DNA of 12,835 bases from Nitrospinae bacterium RIFCSPLOWO2_12_FULL_45_22 (GTDB lineage: Bacteria > 2-12-FULL-45-22). The notes under the pieces are model-generated. The model searched no databases. It had not been told where the DNA came from and saw nothing but the letters and a program-made list of their open reading frames with translations. The DNA is taken from contig MHDQ01000290.1 in NCBI GenBank assembly GCA_001803565.1, positions 1-12,835 of the forward strand. Direction: 5' to 3'. Below, one piece after another: positions 11,695-12,835 of the stretch (positions are counted from its first letter, which is position 1; each line of letters opens with the position of its first letter). Both the position numbers and the translations under genes were made by a program.

Positions 11695-12835
11695 GAATAG
11701 TCAGGAAAGTATTGGTCTTTTGGTTTTGGGCTACCCTTGTGCTGAGTCCCGCACTGTTAATAGCCCAGGAAGAGTCTTATATTCTGCCCGGTGATGCTAA
11801 GCAGGGCTGGCAAACGTTTTATACTAAAGGGTGTATAAAATGCCACGCCGTCTGGGGAGAGGGAGAAAGGATTGGCCCAGACCTCTCTCAAGCACCGGCT
11901 GGCCAGCATATGACTGCGGCCGGGCTAATAGCAGAGATGTGGAACCACGGCCCGGAGATGTGGGGAAAGATCACCACTAAAGGGGCTGAGCATAAACAGA
12001 TTACCCAGGGAGAGATGGCTGATATTTTCGCCTTCTTATATTTCATCCGTTATACGGATGAGCCGGGCGACCCGCCTAAGGGCAAAGAACTATTGACCGC
12101 CAAGAAATGCGCTGAATGCCATGGGATCGCTGGTAAAGGGGGAAAGATCGGGCCGGACCTGACTAAATGGTCTATGTATACTAATCCCATAGTCTGGGCC
12201 CAGATGATGTGGAACCATGCTACTAAGATGAAGGCCGAGATGGGGAAAAAGGGTATACCTTGGCCAGAGTTTAAAGGGAATGAGATGGTGGACCTCATTG
12301 CCTATATCAGAAGTATTAAGCCCGCCGCGGAAAAAGTCTACCTATCCCCCGGTGACCCGGCCGAAGGGAAGACCCTCTTCTCCCAAAAGGGCTGTATTAA
12401 ATGCCACGCTATACGGGGCAAAGGGGGTAAGAAAGGGCCAGATTTAGGAGAAAAAAAGGAATTCCCACCTACTTTGTCACAACTAGCCGGCCGCATGTGG
12501 AACCATTTTCCGGGCATGTGGGAAGAGATGGAAAAGGAAAAGGTCTCTATACCAGAGCTATCGGCTAAAGATATGGTCAGTATCACCGCCTATCTCTTTT
12601 CTGTTAGATACTTCGACCCACCAGGAGACAAGGAGAGAGGGGAAAGGGTTTTTACCGAGCGAAAATGTAGCCACTGCCATACCGTAGGAGGTAGGGCTAA
12701 AGAGACTATAGGGCCGGATTTGAGCGGTTTGCGGGGCAAAGTATCACCCATATTGCTGGCTACGGCCTTATGGAACCATGGTCCTGATATGTTCAAGCGC
12801 ATGAAAGAAGAAAACATCCGTTGGGAGAGGGCTAC
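11691..12835 (+). CDS. Second tandem-domain multihaem cytochrome c (3' end beyond window)
   Basis: An open frame runs from ATG 11691 to the window edge (381 codons seen). It begins with a hydrophobic export segment (MRIVRKVLVFWFWATLVLSP) and shows four haem sites: CIKCH, CAECH, CIKCH and CSHCH, each followed by a WNH motif (EMWNHGPEM, MMWNHATKM, RMWNHFPGM, ALWNHGPDM). Domain 1 ends LYFIRYTDEPGDP and domain 3 YLFSVRYFDPPGD, with a longer linker after domain 2. This is the same two-plus-two layout as the 10196-11392 protein, so the genes are probably duplicates. Compared with that protein, only some 20-25 residues of domain 4 should be missing, unless further domains follow. Domain 4 has LWNH in place of MWNH. 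The start overlaps the upstream stop by 4 nt, implying coupled translation. Confidence 0.9.
   Translation, partial: MRIVRKVLVFWFWATLVLSPALLIAQEESYILPGDAKQGWQTFYTKGCIKCHAVWGEGERIGPDLSQAPAGQHMTAAGLIAEMWNHGPEMWGKITTKGAEHKQITQGEMADIFAFLYFIRYTDEPGDPPKGKELLTAKKCAECHGIAGKGGKIGPDLTKWSMYTNPIVWAQMMWNHATKMKAEMGKKGIPWPEFKGNEMVDLIAYIRSIKPAAEKVYLSPGDPAEGKTLFSQKGCIKCHAIRGKGGKKGPDLGEKKEFPPTLSQLAGRMWNHFPGMWEEMEKEKVSIPELSAKDMVSITAYLFSVRYFDPPGDKERGERVFTERKCSHCHTVGGRAKETIGPDLSGLRGKVSPILLATALWNHGPDMFKRMKEENIRWERA

Overview
This window looks like part of the chromosome of a Gram-negative, respiring, probably anaerobic bacterium. It encodes periplasmic c-type cytochromes, a Tat-exported molybdopterin-family protein and a sigma-54 regulatory pair. 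The base composition is moderate, with many ATA, AGA and AGG codons, and most starts carry Shine-Dalgarno sites. Cytochrome domains with a CIKCH site followed by an MWNH motif fit deep-branching anaerobes such as Desulfobacterota, Nitrospirota or Planctomycetota. I cannot fix the phylum from this sequence alone.

Layout. Positions 1-593 hold no gene I can support, only inverted repeats. Positions 594-3644 encode a two-component system: a membrane histidine kinase with a possible covalent haem site (CX4CH) in its periplasmic sensor region, and an NtrC-type sigma-54 activator. The gap 3645-4208 holds two copies (about 96% identical) of a 130-bp palindromic element. Between them lies an excellent -24/-12 (sigma-54) promoter facing right. 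From 4209 to the right edge every gene is on the + strand: a small cupin protein, a membrane-anchored pentahaem cytochrome, a Tat-exported molybdopterin-oxidoreductase-family subunit, a four-cluster ferredoxin subunit, an NrfD/PsrC-family quinone-interacting membrane subunit, a tetrahaem cytochrome made of four tandem monohaem domains, a small two-helix membrane protein, and a second four-domain cytochrome cut by the window end.

How they work together (inference). The order pentahaem cytochrome, MopB-type protein, 4x[4Fe-4S] protein, NrfD-type protein matches the core of alternative complex III (ActA-ActB-ActC) and of the Qrc quinone reductase complex. The two tandem-domain cytochromes would be periplasmic electron carriers or fixed 'wires' exchanging electrons with that complex. 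The candidate Mo-ligand position of the large subunit has no cysteine, selenocysteine or serine and reads Asp-Asp-Leu, so it may be a structural, cofactor-free subunit or may use aspartate. The adjacent kinase/activator pair plus the sigma-54 promoter suggests that redox-controlled expression of this respiratory operon is the logic of the locus.

The intergenic gaps are unusually rich in palindromic, MITE-like repeats. At least three families are visible: 3742-3871 with 4059-4188; 5207-5365 with 7823-7913; and 2181-2267 with about 10032-10153. One copy sits inside the predicted 5' leader of the sigma-54 transcript, and two flank the large-subunit gene.
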